A stretch of DNA of 64,000 bases, taken from NCBI GenBank assembly GCA_964351995.1, contig CAYGQE010000003.1, positions 124,001 through 188,000 on the forward strand, given 5' to 3'. The stretch comes from SZUA-35 sp964351995 (GTDB lineage Bacteria > Actinomycetota > Acidimicrobiia > Acidimicrobiales > SZUA-35). A program made the position numbers and the translations under genes. Numbering within the stretch: the first letter of the stretch is position 1; each line of letters starts with the position of its first letter. Of the stretch, positions 51,646 through 62,117 are shown in pieces. The notes under the pieces were generated by a model that saw only the letters and a program-made list of their open reading frames with translations, had not been told where the DNA came from and searched no databases.

Positions 51646-53037
51646 TCAGTCGGCTTGCATGGCTTCGGCCGCTTGGCGGTGCTGGCGCAGCATGTCTTCG
51701 CTGCCTTCGGCAACCAGCTCGCCACCATCGACCACGAGTTGCCCATTGATGATCGTGTGCGACGGAGCCGCCGGCCCGCAACGGGCCCAAGCTTCGATGG
51801 GGTCAGAGATCGCGCCGGCGAACGGCATACCGTCGAGGGGCCAAACCGCAATGTCAGCGCAGGCGCCGACCGTCAGCTGCCCGATCTCACCGTCGCGGCC
51901 CAGGCACGAGGCACCGCCGCGAGTGGCCATGTCCAGTGCGTCTCTGGCCCGCATGGCAACGGGGGTTCGGTCGGCCATTCCGCTGCGCAGGCGGCCGAGC
52001 AACAGCGCATTGCGAGCTTCGGTCCACAACGAGGCAGAGTCGGCTGACGCTGACCCATCGCAACCAAGCCCGACCGGCACACCGGCTCGACGTAGTTCGG
52101 CGACCGGGGCCATGCCAGCGCCCAGGATCATGTTGGAGCTGGGACAGTGCGCCACGCCGGTGCCCCATTCGCCCAACTTTGCGATCTCTGCGGCGTTGGG
52201 TTGGACACAATGGGCCACCCACGACCGGTCGGTGGCCCAGCCGACGTGCTCGAAGTACTCGAGTGGGCGCTTGCCGAAGTGTTCGAGGCAGTAGTCGTCC
52301 TCGTCGAGATCCTCAGCAAGGTGGGTGTGGAGTCGAACGTCGAGTCGCTCGGCCAGCTCGGCGGTGTCTCGCATCAGTTCAGGCGTGACCGAGAACGGTG
52401 AGCACGGCGCGAGAGCGACTCGGGTCATCGCACCGAAGGCCGGATCGTGATGCGCTCCGACCAATCGCTCGGACTCAGCCAGGATCGTGTCGTGGTCCTG
52501 GACAACAGAATCGGGTGGTAGCCCTCCGTCCTTCTGCGAGAGGCTCATCGATCCTCGGGTCGGGTGGAACCGGAAACCGAGTTCCTTCGCCGCCCCGATC
52601 TCGGCTGCGATGAGATCACCCGCACCGGCGGGGTGGACGTAGAGATGATCGGTCGTCGTCGTGCAACCACCGAGCGCCAATTCGGCCAGGCCAACCCAGG
52701 TGGAGAGGTGGACCGACGTCTCATCGAGACGGGCCCACTTCGGGTAGAGCGTTGTGAGCCAGTGGAACAGGTTGCCTTCCAACGCAGGACCGTACGCCCT
52801 GGTGAGGTTCTGATAGATGTGGTGATGGGTGTTGATCAGCCCCGGCGTGATCAAGGACTCGGATGCGTCGATCGTGCGGACGGCTTCGGGTTCCTCGCCC
52901 ATCGGCCCGATGGCGCTGATCCGGCCACCGGTCACCGTGACCCAGGAGCTGGCGAGTTCTCGCCGTTGGTCGTCACAGGTCGCGATCAAGCGGGCGTTGA
53001 CGAGCAGGAGATCCACAGCATCGGGAGCGTTTGCCAT
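51646..53037 (-). CDS. Amidohydrolase, 8-oxoguanine deaminase/AtzB-like
   Basis: A 463-residue TRZ/ATZ-family amidohydrolase. Metal sites are the HxH in INTHHHIYQNL, the His/Glu of LHTHLAEDLDEDDY, AHCVQPNAAEIA, and the Asp of LGCDGSASADSASL. The SHIYxNL-type opening and GTGVAHCPSSNMILGAG resemble 8-oxoguanine deaminases and hydroxyatrazine ethylaminohydrolases, both acting on amino-substituted N-heterocycles. A purine substrate would suit the nearby nucleoside genes, though it is on the opposite strand with its own promoter: TACGAT 6 bases before the ATG. Confidence 0.8.
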   Translation of the reverse strand: MANAPDAVDLLLVNARLIATCDDQRRELASSWVTVTGGRISAIGPMGEEPEAVRTIDASESLITPGLINTHHHIYQNLTRAYGPALEGNLFHWLTTLYPKWARLDETSVHLSTWVGLAELALGGCTTTTDHLYVHPAGAGDLIAAEIGAAKELGFRFHPTRGSMSLSQKDGGLPPDSVVQDHDTILAESERLVGAHHDPAFGAMTRVALAPCSPFSVTPELMRDTAELAERLDVRLHTHLAEDLDEDDYCLEHFGKRPLEYFEHVGWATDRSWVAHCVQPNAAEIAKLGEWGTGVAHCPSSNMILGAGMAPVAELRRAGVPVGLGCDGSASADSASLWTEARNALLLGRLRSGMADRTPVAMRARDALDMATRGGASCLGRDGEIGQLTVGACADIAVWPLDGMPFAGAISDPIEAWARCGPAAPSHTIINGQLVVDGGELVAEGSEDMLRQHRQAAEAMQAD

Positions 53038-53043
53038 CGGTCG

Positions 53044-53049
53044 ATCGTA
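53044..53049 (-). promoter_or_regulatory. -10 box of the leaderless deaminase gene
   Basis: TACGAT on the minus strand ends 6 bases before the ATG at 53037. It lies in the 57-base gap to the divergent monooxygenase. Confidence 0.5.
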
Positions 53050-53094
53050 GTGCTCGGCTTGTGTCGGCAATGGACCCTCGGGGAACATGGTCCG

Positions 53095-54879
53095 ATGTCG
53101 ATGGATCAGCAGGCCGTGCTCGAGAAGTACCTCGCCGAGAGGGACAAGCGACTTCGAACCGATGGGAACGATCAGTACATCGAGATCGACGGCGCGTTCG
53201 CTGACTACGCAACCGACCCCTACGTGGAACCCGCCGACCGAGAACCGCTGACCGACGAGGTGACCGTGGCATTCATCGGTGGCGGATTTGCTGGTTTGGT
53301 GACCGGAGCCAAGCTGAAGCAGGCCGGTATCGACGACGTGCGCATCATCGAAAAGGGTGGTGATTTCGGCGGCACGTGGTACTGGAATCGCTACCCCGGA
53401 GCGCAATGCGACACCGCTGCCTTCATCTACCTGCCGCTGCTCGAAGAGACCGGGCACATGCCCACAGAAAAATACACCCACGCGCCCGAGATCCTCGATC
53501 ACTGCCGGCGCATCGGCCGCACCTTCGACCTCTACGACGATGCCGTGTTCTCGACCGAGGTCACATCGCTGCGCTGGGATGACGACGCCGCTCGCTGGAT
53601 CATTGGCACCAATCGTGGCGATTCGATGCGTGCCAAGTTCGTCGCCGTTGGTCCCGGTCCGTTGCACCGCCCGAAGTTGCCCGGCATCCCCGGTATCAAC
53701 AGCTTCGGTGGCCACAGCTTCCACACGTCTCGATGGGACTACGCCTACACCGGCGGCGATCCGGCCGGCGGCCTGATGACCGGCCTCGCTGACAAGCGAG
53801 TCGGCATCATCGGCACCGGCGCAACGGCTGTGCAGTGCGTGCCCCACCTGGCGAAGTCGGCTGGCGAGCTGTTCGTGTTCCAACGCACACCATCGTCGAT
53901 CGACATCCGCAACAACCACGCGATCGACCCCGAGTGGTTCGCCACGCTGCGGCCGGGCTGGCAGAAGGAATGGTTGGAGAACTTCACCACCCTGCAAACG
54001 GGTGGGTTCACCGATGAAGACCTGGTGATGGATGGCTGGACCGACATCTCACAACGCATCAGAGACAAGGCCATGGCCGACCCCGACATGGATTTCAGCC
54101 CGGAGGCGCTGCAGCGGGCCTACCACGACAGCGACGACGAGAAGATGGCGGAGATCCGAGCCAGGGTCGATGAGATCGTCGAGGACCCCGACACCGCCGA
54201 GGCGCTCAAGCCGTGGTTCCGTCAGCTCTGCAAGCGACCCTGCTTCCACGACCAGTACCTTCAGTCGTACAACACGCCCACCGCTCACCTGGTCGACACC
54301 GACGGCAAGGGTGTCAGCCAGATCAACGAAAACGGCCTCGTGGTCAACGGCCAGCAGTACGACCTGGACTGCATCATCTATGCATCGGGCTTTGAGGTCG
54401 GGACTGAGTTTCACCGCCGTTCTGGCTTCGACATGGAAGGCAACGACGGCGAACGCCTGTCAGAGCATTGGGCCGAAGGTATGCAGACGCTGCACGGAAT
54501 GCAGGTTCATGGCTTCCCGAATGCCTTCATCATCGGCCCGACCCAGGCCGCCAATCTGATCTCGAACGTCCCGCACAACCTCGTCGAGGCAGGCGAAACG
54601 GTGGCAGCGATCATCAACCATGCGCTGGACACCGACGCCGACCGGGTCGAGGCCACTGCCGAGGCAGAAGCGGCTTGGGTCGCGCTGCTGGAAGGCGGCG
54701 GCCGCAGCTTCGGTGGCGACCCGACATGCACGCCTGGCTACTACAACAACGAGGGCAAAGACCGGGATCGAGCAGGGCTTCGCAACTCGATGGGGTATCC
54801 CGACGGGCCGGTTGCGTACTTCGACTACATCGACAAGTGGCGCACGAGCGGCGACTTCGAAGGCATCACCTTCACATGA
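53095..54879 (+). CDS. Baeyer-Villiger-type flavin monooxygenase
   Basis: A 594-residue type I flavin monooxygenase that would insert oxygen next to a ketone using NADPH. FAD site FIGGGFAGLVTGA (about residue 60), GGTWYWNRYPGAQCD, the canonical fingerprint FGGHSFHTSRWD with its His present, and the NADPH site IIGTGATAVQC. An N-terminal extension of about 55 residues and the C-terminal GGGRSFGGDPTCTPGYYNNEG are typical of the cyclododecanone/steroid-type group. Compare the fused enzyme at 32.4 kb, which lacks the fingerprint His. Its stop overlaps a 33-codon frame (ATGA). Confidence 0.88.
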   Translation: MSMDQQAVLEKYLAERDKRLRTDGNDQYIEIDGAFADYATDPYVEPADREPLTDEVTVAFIGGGFAGLVTGAKLKQAGIDDVRIIEKGGDFGGTWYWNRYPGAQCDTAAFIYLPLLEETGHMPTEKYTHAPEILDHCRRIGRTFDLYDDAVFSTEVTSLRWDDDAARWIIGTNRGDSMRAKFVAVGPGPLHRPKLPGIPGINSFGGHSFHTSRWDYAYTGGDPAGGLMTGLADKRVGIIGTGATAVQCVPHLAKSAGELFVFQRTPSSIDIRNNHAIDPEWFATLRPGWQKEWLENFTTLQTGGFTDEDLVMDGWTDISQRIRDKAMADPDMDFSPEALQRAYHDSDDEKMAEIRARVDEIVEDPDTAEALKPWFRQLCKRPCFHDQYLQSYNTPTAHLVDTDGKGVSQINENGLVVNGQQYDLDCIIYASGFEVGTEFHRRSGFDMEGNDGERLSEHWAEGMQTLHGMQVHGFPNAFIIGPTQAANLISNVPHNLVEAGETVAAIINHALDTDADRVEATAEAEAAWVALLEGGGRSFGGDPTCTPGYYNNEGKDRDRAGLRNSMGYPDGPVAYFDYIDKWRTSGDFEGITFT

Positions 54880-54973
54880 CGCGAACCATCACCGAGCTCC
54901 CGCTTCAGGCAGCCGCAGGCCTCAGAAGTGGGTGCTACGGCTGCTCGAAGGTGTGTGGGATCGCGATGCGGCG

Positions 54974-54977
<4 letters not shown>
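54876..54977 (+). CDS. Small coupled ORF, 33 aa
   Basis: A 33-residue frame, starting MTRTITELPLQAAAGLRSG and containing three cysteines (GCYGCSKVCG). It starts on the monooxygenase stop (ATGA) and ends on the GTG of the deacetylase gene (GTGA), so both junctions have 4-base overlaps. It may carry ribosomes from one gene to the next or encode a tiny Cys-rich peptide. The alternative is that the deacetylase begins upstream in its own frame and this ORF is accidental. Confidence 0.4.
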
Positions 54978-56029
<1,052 letters not shown>

Positions 56030-56043
56030 TCCGGGGGAGGCGA

Positions 56044-56049
56044 TACGGT
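56044..56049 (+). promoter_or_regulatory. -10 box of the leaderless racemase-family gene
   Basis: TACGGT ends 6 bases before the ATG at 56056, although only 26 bases separate that ATG from the previous stop. Confidence 0.45.
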
Positions 56050-56055
56050 CACGCG

Positions 56056-57111
56056 ATGCGCTTCTCGAGCATGCTGACCGCCATTGACGTCCACGCTGAA
56101 GGAGAACCCGGCCGGGTGATCACCTCGGGCGTGCCACCGATTCCAGGTGCGACCATGTTGGACAAGATGCAGTGGATGCAGGCCAATGCCGATCACATTC
56201 GGCTGCGCATGCTCCGAGAACCTCGGGGCTATCCCGGCCTGTGCTGCAACATCATCGTGCCCCCAACCGATCCGACTGCGGACGCCGGTTTCATCATCAT
56301 GGAGCAGAGCGAGTACGCCCCGATGTCTGGCAGCAACACGATCTGCGTCGTCACTGCGCTGTTGGAGACGGGCATGCTTCCAATGGTCGAACCGGTCACC
56401 GAGCTGCGCCTCGAGGCTCCCGCTGGACTGATCGACGTCCGGGCGACGTGTGAACAGGGAAAGGTCACCTCGGTTGCCTTCAAGAACGTTCCGTCGTTCG
56501 CCATTCGTCTCGACGCTGCGGTGGATGTTCCCGAAATCGGGAACGTGCTGGTCGACATTGCCTGGGGTGGCATGTTCTTCGTCATCGCTGACGCCGATGC
56601 ACTGGGTGTCGATCTCGATCCAAGCAACGGAGCCGAACAAGTAAGAGTCAGCGAGATGATCAGGCAGGCCACCTTCGAACAAATCCCCGTCACCCACCCG
56701 CTGCTGCCCGGCCTCACCGGACCGACGATCTCGCAACTTTCGGGGGTGCCTTCTGTGGCGGGCGCGGATCGTCGCAACGCCGTGACCGTTTCCGGTGGAT
56801 CCCTCGACTGGACTCGCCCGTCGACATGGACCGGCGCACTCGATCGGTGTCCATGCGGCACCGGCACATCAGCCAAGATGGCAACGCTGCATGCGCGAGG
56901 ACTGCTGGGGGTCGGGGAATCCTTCATCCACGAGGGACCGCTGGGAACCACGTTCACTGGCCGAGTCTTGGAGACCACGACGGTCGGCGACTACGAAGCG
57001 ATCGTGCCGGAGATCGCGGGCCAGGGCTGGATCTACGGGATGGCCAACTACGTGCTCGACCCGACTGATCCGTTTCCGAATGGCTTCACGATCGGCGACA
57101 TCTGGCCCTGA
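56056..57111 (+). CDS. Proline racemase-family enzyme with Ser/Cys pair
   Basis: A 351-residue PLP-independent member of the proline racemase superfamily. Racemases and 4-hydroxyproline epimerases use two Cys; here the first position is Ser (YAPMSGSNTICV, about residue 93) and the second is Cys in DRCPCGTGTSAKM (about 262). Trans-3-hydroxyproline dehydratases keep the first Cys and change the second to Thr, so this is a different pattern; Ser/Cys variants are found among hydroxyproline epimerase-like proteins. The opening TAIDVHAEGEPGRVITSG is standard. No hydroxyproline catabolic genes are adjacent, so the substrate is open. Confidence 0.85.
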   Translation: MRFSSMLTAIDVHAEGEPGRVITSGVPPIPGATMLDKMQWMQANADHIRLRMLREPRGYPGLCCNIIVPPTDPTADAGFIIMEQSEYAPMSGSNTICVVTALLETGMLPMVEPVTELRLEAPAGLIDVRATCEQGKVTSVAFKNVPSFAIRLDAAVDVPEIGNVLVDIAWGGMFFVIADADALGVDLDPSNGAEQVRVSEMIRQATFEQIPVTHPLLPGLTGPTISQLSGVPSVAGADRRNAVTVSGGSLDWTRPSTWTGALDRCPCGTGTSAKMATLHARGLLGVGESFIHEGPLGTTFTGRVLETTTVGDYEAIVPEIAGQGWIYGMANYVLDPTDPFPNGFTIGDIWP

Positions 57112-57125
57112 GCGCCGTTCGCTCC

Positions 57126-57131
57126 TAGTTT
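57126..57131 (+). promoter_or_regulatory. -10 box of the leaderless LLM gene
   Basis: TAGTTT ends 7 bases before the GTG at 57139; no ribosome site. Confidence 0.45.
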
Positions 57132-57138
57132 GCGTGGG

Positions 57139-58233
57139 GTGCAGACATCGCAGATGCCCGAGATCGGTTTCTATACGTTGGCGGGGGCTCCGGCGTCGCC
57201 TCGCGATCTCATCGTCGAGGTCCAGCAAGCCGAGGAGATGGGCATCGGCTCCGCCTTCATCTCCGAGCGGTTCAACATCAAAGAAGCGCTGACGCTCAGC
57301 GGAGCGGTCGGTGCAGTGTCGAACCAGATCGGTATCGCCACCGGGACGACCAATCACAACACGAAGCACCCCATGGTCACTGCCAGCCATGCCATGACGA
57401 TGCACAAGTTGACCAACGGGCGCTTCTCACTCGGCATCGGCCGCGGCATCGCCCCGATCCACAAGGCGTACGGACTCGAGCCGATCACCACGGCACAGAT
57501 GGAGGACTTCGTCGGAATCATGCGCCGCCTGTGGAGGGGAGAAACCATCCTCGGTCACAACGGTCCAGCGGGCAAGTACCCCATGCTCAGCGTGGGCCGA
57601 CAATTCGACGAGCACATCCCGATGTCGTTCACCGCATTCGGACCGAATTCGCTTGCGCTCGGAGGCCGCGCCTTCGACGCCGTCATCCTCCATACGTTCT
57701 TCACCGACGACACCACGAGGCGTTGCGTCGAAACGGTGAAACAGGCTGCCGTCGATGCTGGCCGTGACCCTGACGACGTCCGTGTCTGGTCTTGCTTTGC
57801 AACGATTGGTGATCACCTGCCCGAGAGCGTCAGGCTGAAAAAGACGGTGGGCCGTTTGGCGACCTACCTGCAGGCATACGGCGACTTGATGGTTCGCACC
57901 AACGACTGGGATCCCTCCGTGCTCGAACGCTTCCGTACTGACGGGTTCGTCAAGGGGTTCCGCGGTGCGCTCGATGGGTTGGCCACCACGTCAGAGCTCG
58001 AGCACGTGGCCACGCTGATTCCCGATGAGTGGCTGGCACCGTCGGCGAACGGCACAGCAGCGGAGTGTTCCGCCGCCGTTGCCGGCCAACTGGCATTGGG
58101 ATGTGACGGCGTGATCATGCACGGAGCGGCTCCCGCCGACCTCGCTCCGATCGTCGATGAGTACCGATGCCTGCGCGATCCTTCCGCCTTTGCCGGGCTG
58201 CCAGCCAACCCCGCTCTGCCGTCGTTGCCTTGA
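57139..58233 (+). CDS. LLM-class (F420-type) oxidoreductase
   Basis: A 364-residue luciferase-like TIM-barrel enzyme. It begins IGFYTLAGAPASPRDLI and has ATGTTNHNTKHPMVTASHAMTMHKLTNGRFSLGIGRG, the cofactor-contact block of F420-dependent reductases/dehydrogenases, and later VILHTFFTDDTTRR. Members oxidise or reduce alcohols, ketones or methylene groups via F420. GTG 57139 fits the leaderless spacing; TTG 57130 would add three residues. It follows the racemase-family gene by 27 bases. Confidence 0.82.
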   Translation: MQTSQMPEIGFYTLAGAPASPRDLIVEVQQAEEMGIGSAFISERFNIKEALTLSGAVGAVSNQIGIATGTTNHNTKHPMVTASHAMTMHKLTNGRFSLGIGRGIAPIHKAYGLEPITTAQMEDFVGIMRRLWRGETILGHNGPAGKYPMLSVGRQFDEHIPMSFTAFGPNSLALGGRAFDAVILHTFFTDDTTRRCVETVKQAAVDAGRDPDDVRVWSCFATIGDHLPESVRLKKTVGRLATYLQAYGDLMVRTNDWDPSVLERFRTDGFVKGFRGALDGLATTSELEHVATLIPDEWLAPSANGTAAECSAAVAGQLALGCDGVIMHGAAPADLAPIVDEYRCLRDPSAFAGLPANPALPSLP

Positions 58234-58308
58234 CCATCACGAGGTCCGGGTTCGTTTGGATTCCTGCAGCCGTCTCGATCTAGCTTGTACCCGACCTGAG
58301 GAGGCCCC

Positions 58309-59562
58309 ATGGATCTGTCTTACCCCGCCGAAACCGAGGCGTATCGCGACACTGTTCGATCGTTCTTGGATGACAACTTGCCCGATGACTGGGAGGGCTA
58401 CGGCGCGCTTGCGCCAGCAGAACGCCACACCTGGCACACCCGCTGGCGTGAGATCCTGGCCGAGAACAACCTGTTGGCGCCCACATGGCCGACGGAGTTC
58501 GGCGGTGCTGGTCTCTCGCACATGGAAAACCTCGCCTTGGCCGAAGAGTTCGCTCTCCGGGGTGCACCAACGTCTGGCCCCAACGACGCGTTCTCGATCA
58601 CCATGGTTGGCAACACGATTCTGCAGTGGGGATCCGAGGAGCAGAAGGCGCACTACATCCCGCGCATCCTCGACGGCACGGATCTGTGGTGCCAGGGCTA
58701 CTCCGAGCCCGATGCAGGGTCAGACCTCGCCGGTCTGGGCTGCAAGGCCGAACTCGACGGTGACGAATGGATCATCAACGGACAGAAGATCTGGACCTCA
58801 TCGGGCCAGCACGCCAACATGATCTTTACGCTCTGCCGCACCGATCCCGATGTGGTCAAGCATGCGGGCATCTCGTTCCTCCTCATCCCGATGGATCAGC
58901 CCGGCGTCGAGATCCGCCCGATCGTCAACATTGCCGGAGACAGTCACTTCAATGAGGTCTTCTATTCCGACGCTCGCTGCCCGAAAGACAACGTCCTCGG
59001 CGGAGTGAACAACGGTTGGGCCGTGGCCAACACGTTGCTCGGCTTCGAGCGGGGTGCAGGCGCCACGATCCAGTCGCTCGGCTTCCGCGCCGAACTCGAT
59101 GCGATGATCGAGGTGGCGAAGGAACGCGGCCTCACCGCAGACCCGGTCAACCGTCAGAAAATCGCTGCTGCCTACTCCGAATCCGAGATCATGCGGTTCC
59201 GCGGCATGCAGGCGCTCACCCGTTTCCTCGCCGGCAAAGCCCCAGGGCCCGAAGCGTCGATCGGCAAGCTCTTCTGGAGCGAGTATCACGCCAGATTCAC
59301 CAACGACATGGTCAACATGCTCGGGCCCGACGCTCTGGTGAATTGGGGTGAAGGCACTCGCGGGGGATTGGGTTCATGGCCAGCGGGAACCAAGGCCACC
59401 CCAGCGAACATCGTCATGAGTTCGTTGATTGCCCGCTCCGGCACGATCTACGCCGGCACCTCTCAGGTGCAACGCAACATCGTTGGCGAGCGTGTGCTGG
59501 GCCTACCCAAAGAGCCACGCTCCGACAAGGGCTCCTGGAAAGAATCCAAGGCCATTTCGTAG
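58309..59562 (+). CDS. Acyl-CoA dehydrogenase
   Basis: A 417-residue FAD-dependent acyl-CoA dehydrogenase. FAD segments are LWCQGYSEPDAGSDLAGL and NGQKIWTSSG; the C-terminus has IYAGTSQVQRNIVGERVLGLP. The overall pattern matches actinobacterial FadE-type dehydrogenases acting on branched or steroid-side-chain CoAs, often partnered as heteromers; no second subunit adjoins it in the same direction. GAGGAGG lies 6 bases before the ATG, with a TAGCTT box about 22 bases further up. It ends at a giant palindrome. Confidence 0.88.
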   Translation: MDLSYPAETEAYRDTVRSFLDDNLPDDWEGYGALAPAERHTWHTRWREILAENNLLAPTWPTEFGGAGLSHMENLALAEEFALRGAPTSGPNDAFSITMVGNTILQWGSEEQKAHYIPRILDGTDLWCQGYSEPDAGSDLAGLGCKAELDGDEWIINGQKIWTSSGQHANMIFTLCRTDPDVVKHAGISFLLIPMDQPGVEIRPIVNIAGDSHFNEVFYSDARCPKDNVLGGVNNGWAVANTLLGFERGAGATIQSLGFRAELDAMIEVAKERGLTADPVNRQKIAAAYSESEIMRFRGMQALTRFLAGKAPGPEASIGKLFWSEYHARFTNDMVNMLGPDALVNWGEGTRGGLGSWPAGTKATPANIVMSSLIARSGTIYAGTSQVQRNIVGERVLGLPKEPRSDKGSWKESKAIS

Positions 59563-59570
59563 CCCGACCC

Positions 59571-59651
59571 ACTGGTGCCGGGGGTTATCAAGTTATCAAC
59601 TGCCAAATGCAGCGGAGCGAAGTTGATAACTTGATAACCCCCGGCACCAGT
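59571..59651. terminator. 31-bp perfect palindrome between convergent genes
   Basis: The arm starting ACTGGTGCCGGGGGTTATC (59571-59601) is repeated inverted without mismatch at 59621-59651, with a 19-base loop. It fills most of the gap between two convergent acyl-CoA dehydrogenase genes and should work in both directions. Confidence 0.85.
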
Positions 59652-59667
59652 TGGCTGTAGTTGGCTG

Positions 59668-60816
59668 TTAGGAGAGGACGTCTTTGGAGATGATCGTCTT
59701 CATGATCTCTGAGGTGCCGCCGTAGATGCGACACACGCGAGCATCGGTGTAGGCCCGAGCGATTGGATACTCGGCCATGAAGCCGTAGCCGCCGAAGAGT
59801 TGCAAGCATTCATCGATCACCCTGCCCTGTAGCTCGCTACCCCAGAGCTTGGCCATGGCCGCCTCGGCGCCCGACAACTCGCCTGCATTCAACTTCTCGA
59901 TGCAGCGCTCGATGAACGGCGTCGTCACCTCGATCTGGGTGGCGACATCGGCCAGCACGAACTTGGTGTTCTGGAACGACGCAATCGGCGTGCCGAAGGC
60001 GGTGCGCTCTTTCACGTAGTCAACCGTCCAACCGAGCGCAGCCTTGGCTGCGGCCAGCCCGAAGATCCCGAGCGACAGACGCTCCTGGGCGAGGTTGAAG
60101 GTCAGGTACTTCATCGCCTGACCTTCTTCACCCAGCATGTTGGCCGCAGGCACTCGAACATCGGTGAAGAAGAGCTCGGCGGTGTCTGCGGAGTGCTGAC
60201 CGATCTTGTCGAGGTTGCGACCGCGCTCGAAGCCGTCCATTCCTCGCTCGACCACCAAAAGAGACATGCCGTCTCGGCCGCCGTCGGGATTGGTCTTGGC
60301 AACCACGATCACGAGGTCGGAGTTGATGCCGTTGGTGATGAAGGTCTTGGCGCCGTTGATGATCCACTCGTCGCCATCACGCACGGCCGTTGTAGCGATC
60401 CCGGCGAGGTCAGAACCTGTTCCTGGCTCGGTCATGGCGATTGCGGTGATCAGCTCACCAGAGGCAATGCCGGGAAGCCAACGAGCGGCCTGCTCATCGT
60501 TGGCGTACTCGACAAAATACGGGGTGGTGATGTCGTTGTGGAGCGTGAGCCCCATCCCGCCACCACCGAGGCCTACCGCAGCGATCTCCTCGCTGAGCAC
60601 GGCGTTGAAGCGGAAGTCCGACGTGCCGCCGCCTCCCCACTTCTCGGGCACGTTCATGCCAACGAAACCGTGTTTGCCGGCCTCGGTGTAGACCGCTCGA
60701 TCCATGATCCCAGCCGCTTCGAACTCCTCGATCCTCGGCGCCAACTCGGCGTCGGCGAACGAACGGAAGCTCTGACGGAACAGATCGTGGGACTCTTCGT
60801 AGAGTGCCTGCACCAT
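59668..60816 (-). CDS. Acyl-CoA dehydrogenase
   Basis: A 382-residue acyl-CoA dehydrogenase. FAD/substrate parts are AIAMTEPGTGSDLAGI and NGAKTFITNG; the typical C-terminal FAD motif is VCRIYGGTSEIMKTIISKD. The catalytic base is the Glu of YGGTSEI, the short/medium-chain position. ATG 60816 overlaps the thiolase stop (TGATG). Last gene of the crotonase-P450-thiolase-dehydrogenase run. Confidence 0.9.
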   Translation of the reverse strand: MVQALYEESHDLFRQSFRSFADAELAPRIEEFEAAGIMDRAVYTEAGKHGFVGMNVPEKWGGGGTSDFRFNAVLSEEIAAVGLGGGGMGLTLHNDITTPYFVEYANDEQAARWLPGIASGELITAIAMTEPGTGSDLAGIATTAVRDGDEWIINGAKTFITNGINSDLVIVVAKTNPDGGRDGMSLLVVERGMDGFERGRNLDKIGQHSADTAELFFTDVRVPAANMLGEEGQAMKYLTFNLAQERLSLGIFGLAAAKAALGWTVDYVKERTAFGTPIASFQNTKFVLADVATQIEVTTPFIERCIEKLNAGELSGAEAAMAKLWGSELQGRVIDECLQLFGGYGFMAEYPIARAYTDARVCRIYGGTSEIMKTIISKDVLS

Positions 60817-62036
60817 CAGACGCGCTCGATGATGATGGCCGGGGCCATACCGCCAGCGGCGCACATCGTGATCAAGCCGAACTGGCCGTCGGTGCGCTCG
60901 AGTTCGTCGAGCACGGTGCCGATCAGGATCGAACCGGTGGCCCCGATGGGGTGACCGAGGGCCATGGCACCGCCGTTGACGTTGACCTTGTCGCGGTCGA
61001 GTTCGAGGTCACGCTGAAACTTCTCTGACACCACGGCGAATGCCTCGTTGATCTCCCAGATGTCAATGTCAGAAACACTGAGCCCCGCCCTTTTGAGGAC
61101 CTTGAGAGCGGCAGGTACCGGCGCATTCAGCATCAGGGTGGGATCGTCGCCCATGTTTGCCGTGGCCACGATGCGGGCTCGAGCTTTCATGCCGTTGGCC
61201 TTGGCGTAGTCGGCGCTGGCCATGAGGATGGCCGCAGAGCCATCGACCACACCAGACGAATTGCCCGCATGGTGTACGTGCTCGATCACGAGGTCTGGGT
61301 ACTTCTGAGCCACGAGCTCGCGGAACGTGGGGTTGTCCTCGTGGCGGTAGTCAGCGATGGCGCCGAACACAGCGGGAAGGTTCGCGAGCTTCTCGGCCGT
61401 GGTGCCAGGGCGAGGGAACTCTTCACGATCGAGTGCAACGGAACCGTCGAGGTTCAACACGGGAATCAAGCTGCGATCGAAGCGGCCCTCCTTGATCGCT
61501 CGCTCAGCCCGAGCCTGGGACTCGGCCGCATGCGCATCAAGAGCGGTGCGAGGAATTCCCTCGAGCGTGGCAATGGCATCGGCCGCAACACCCTGGTGGG
61601 GCTGGGGATGGATTTCCTGCAAGTGGGCGTTCTTTGCCCCGAGGCCCATGGCGCCGGTCTTGGGCAGCGACATCATCTCGGTGCCGCCAGCGATGACGAG
61701 GTCTTCCATACCCGCCATCACTGCGTTGGCACCGAAGTTGACGCTGGTGATTCCAGAACCGCAGAAGCGGTCGAGGGTCACGCCGCTGGCCTTGACGTCA
61801 TAGCCGGCGTCGAGGGCGGACATGCGGCCGATGTCGCCTCCCTGCTCGGCGACCTGTGCGCTGGTACCCCAGATGATGTCATCGACCTCGGCGGTGTCGA
61901 AGTCGTTGCGGTCGACGAGCGCCTTGAGGACGGTTGCCCCGAGGTGCTGTGGATGGAGGTGGGCGAGGCCACCCTTGCCCTGTTTGCCGACGCCTCGCGG
62001 CGTGCGACAAGCATCGATGATCAGTGCTTCGGCCAT
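60816..62036 (-). CDS. Acetyl-CoA acyltransferase (thiolase)
   Basis: A 406-residue thiolase. The nucleophilic Cys is in DRFCGSGITSVN (about residue 90), with the NEAFAVV motif, GGAMALGHPIGATG and terminal MCAAGGMAPA containing the second Cys. Substrate chain length is not readable. It starts at the ATG at 62036, about 80 bases downstream of a strong palindrome that probably separates it from the P450 transcript. Coupled to the acyl-CoA dehydrogenase by a one-base overlap. Confidence 0.9.
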   Translation of the reverse strand: MAEALIIDACRTPRGVGKQGKGGLAHLHPQHLGATVLKALVDRNDFDTAEVDDIIWGTSAQVAEQGGDIGRMSALDAGYDVKASGVTLDRFCGSGITSVNFGANAVMAGMEDLVIAGGTEMMSLPKTGAMGLGAKNAHLQEIHPQPHQGVAADAIATLEGIPRTALDAHAAESQARAERAIKEGRFDRSLIPVLNLDGSVALDREEFPRPGTTAEKLANLPAVFGAIADYRHEDNPTFRELVAQKYPDLVIEHVHHAGNSSGVVDGSAAILMASADYAKANGMKARARIVATANMGDDPTLMLNAPVPAALKVLKRAGLSVSDIDIWEINEAFAVVSEKFQRDLELDRDKVNVNGGAMALGHPIGATGSILIGTVLDELERTDGQFGLITMCAAGGMAPAIIIERV

Positions 62037-62117
62037 GGTGAAACCCCCGTGTCGAGTTGCGAGAGTCTCTCAAAGCCGAAGCAGCAACGTCGAATCCATT
62101 CGCTGCATCACCAGAAG

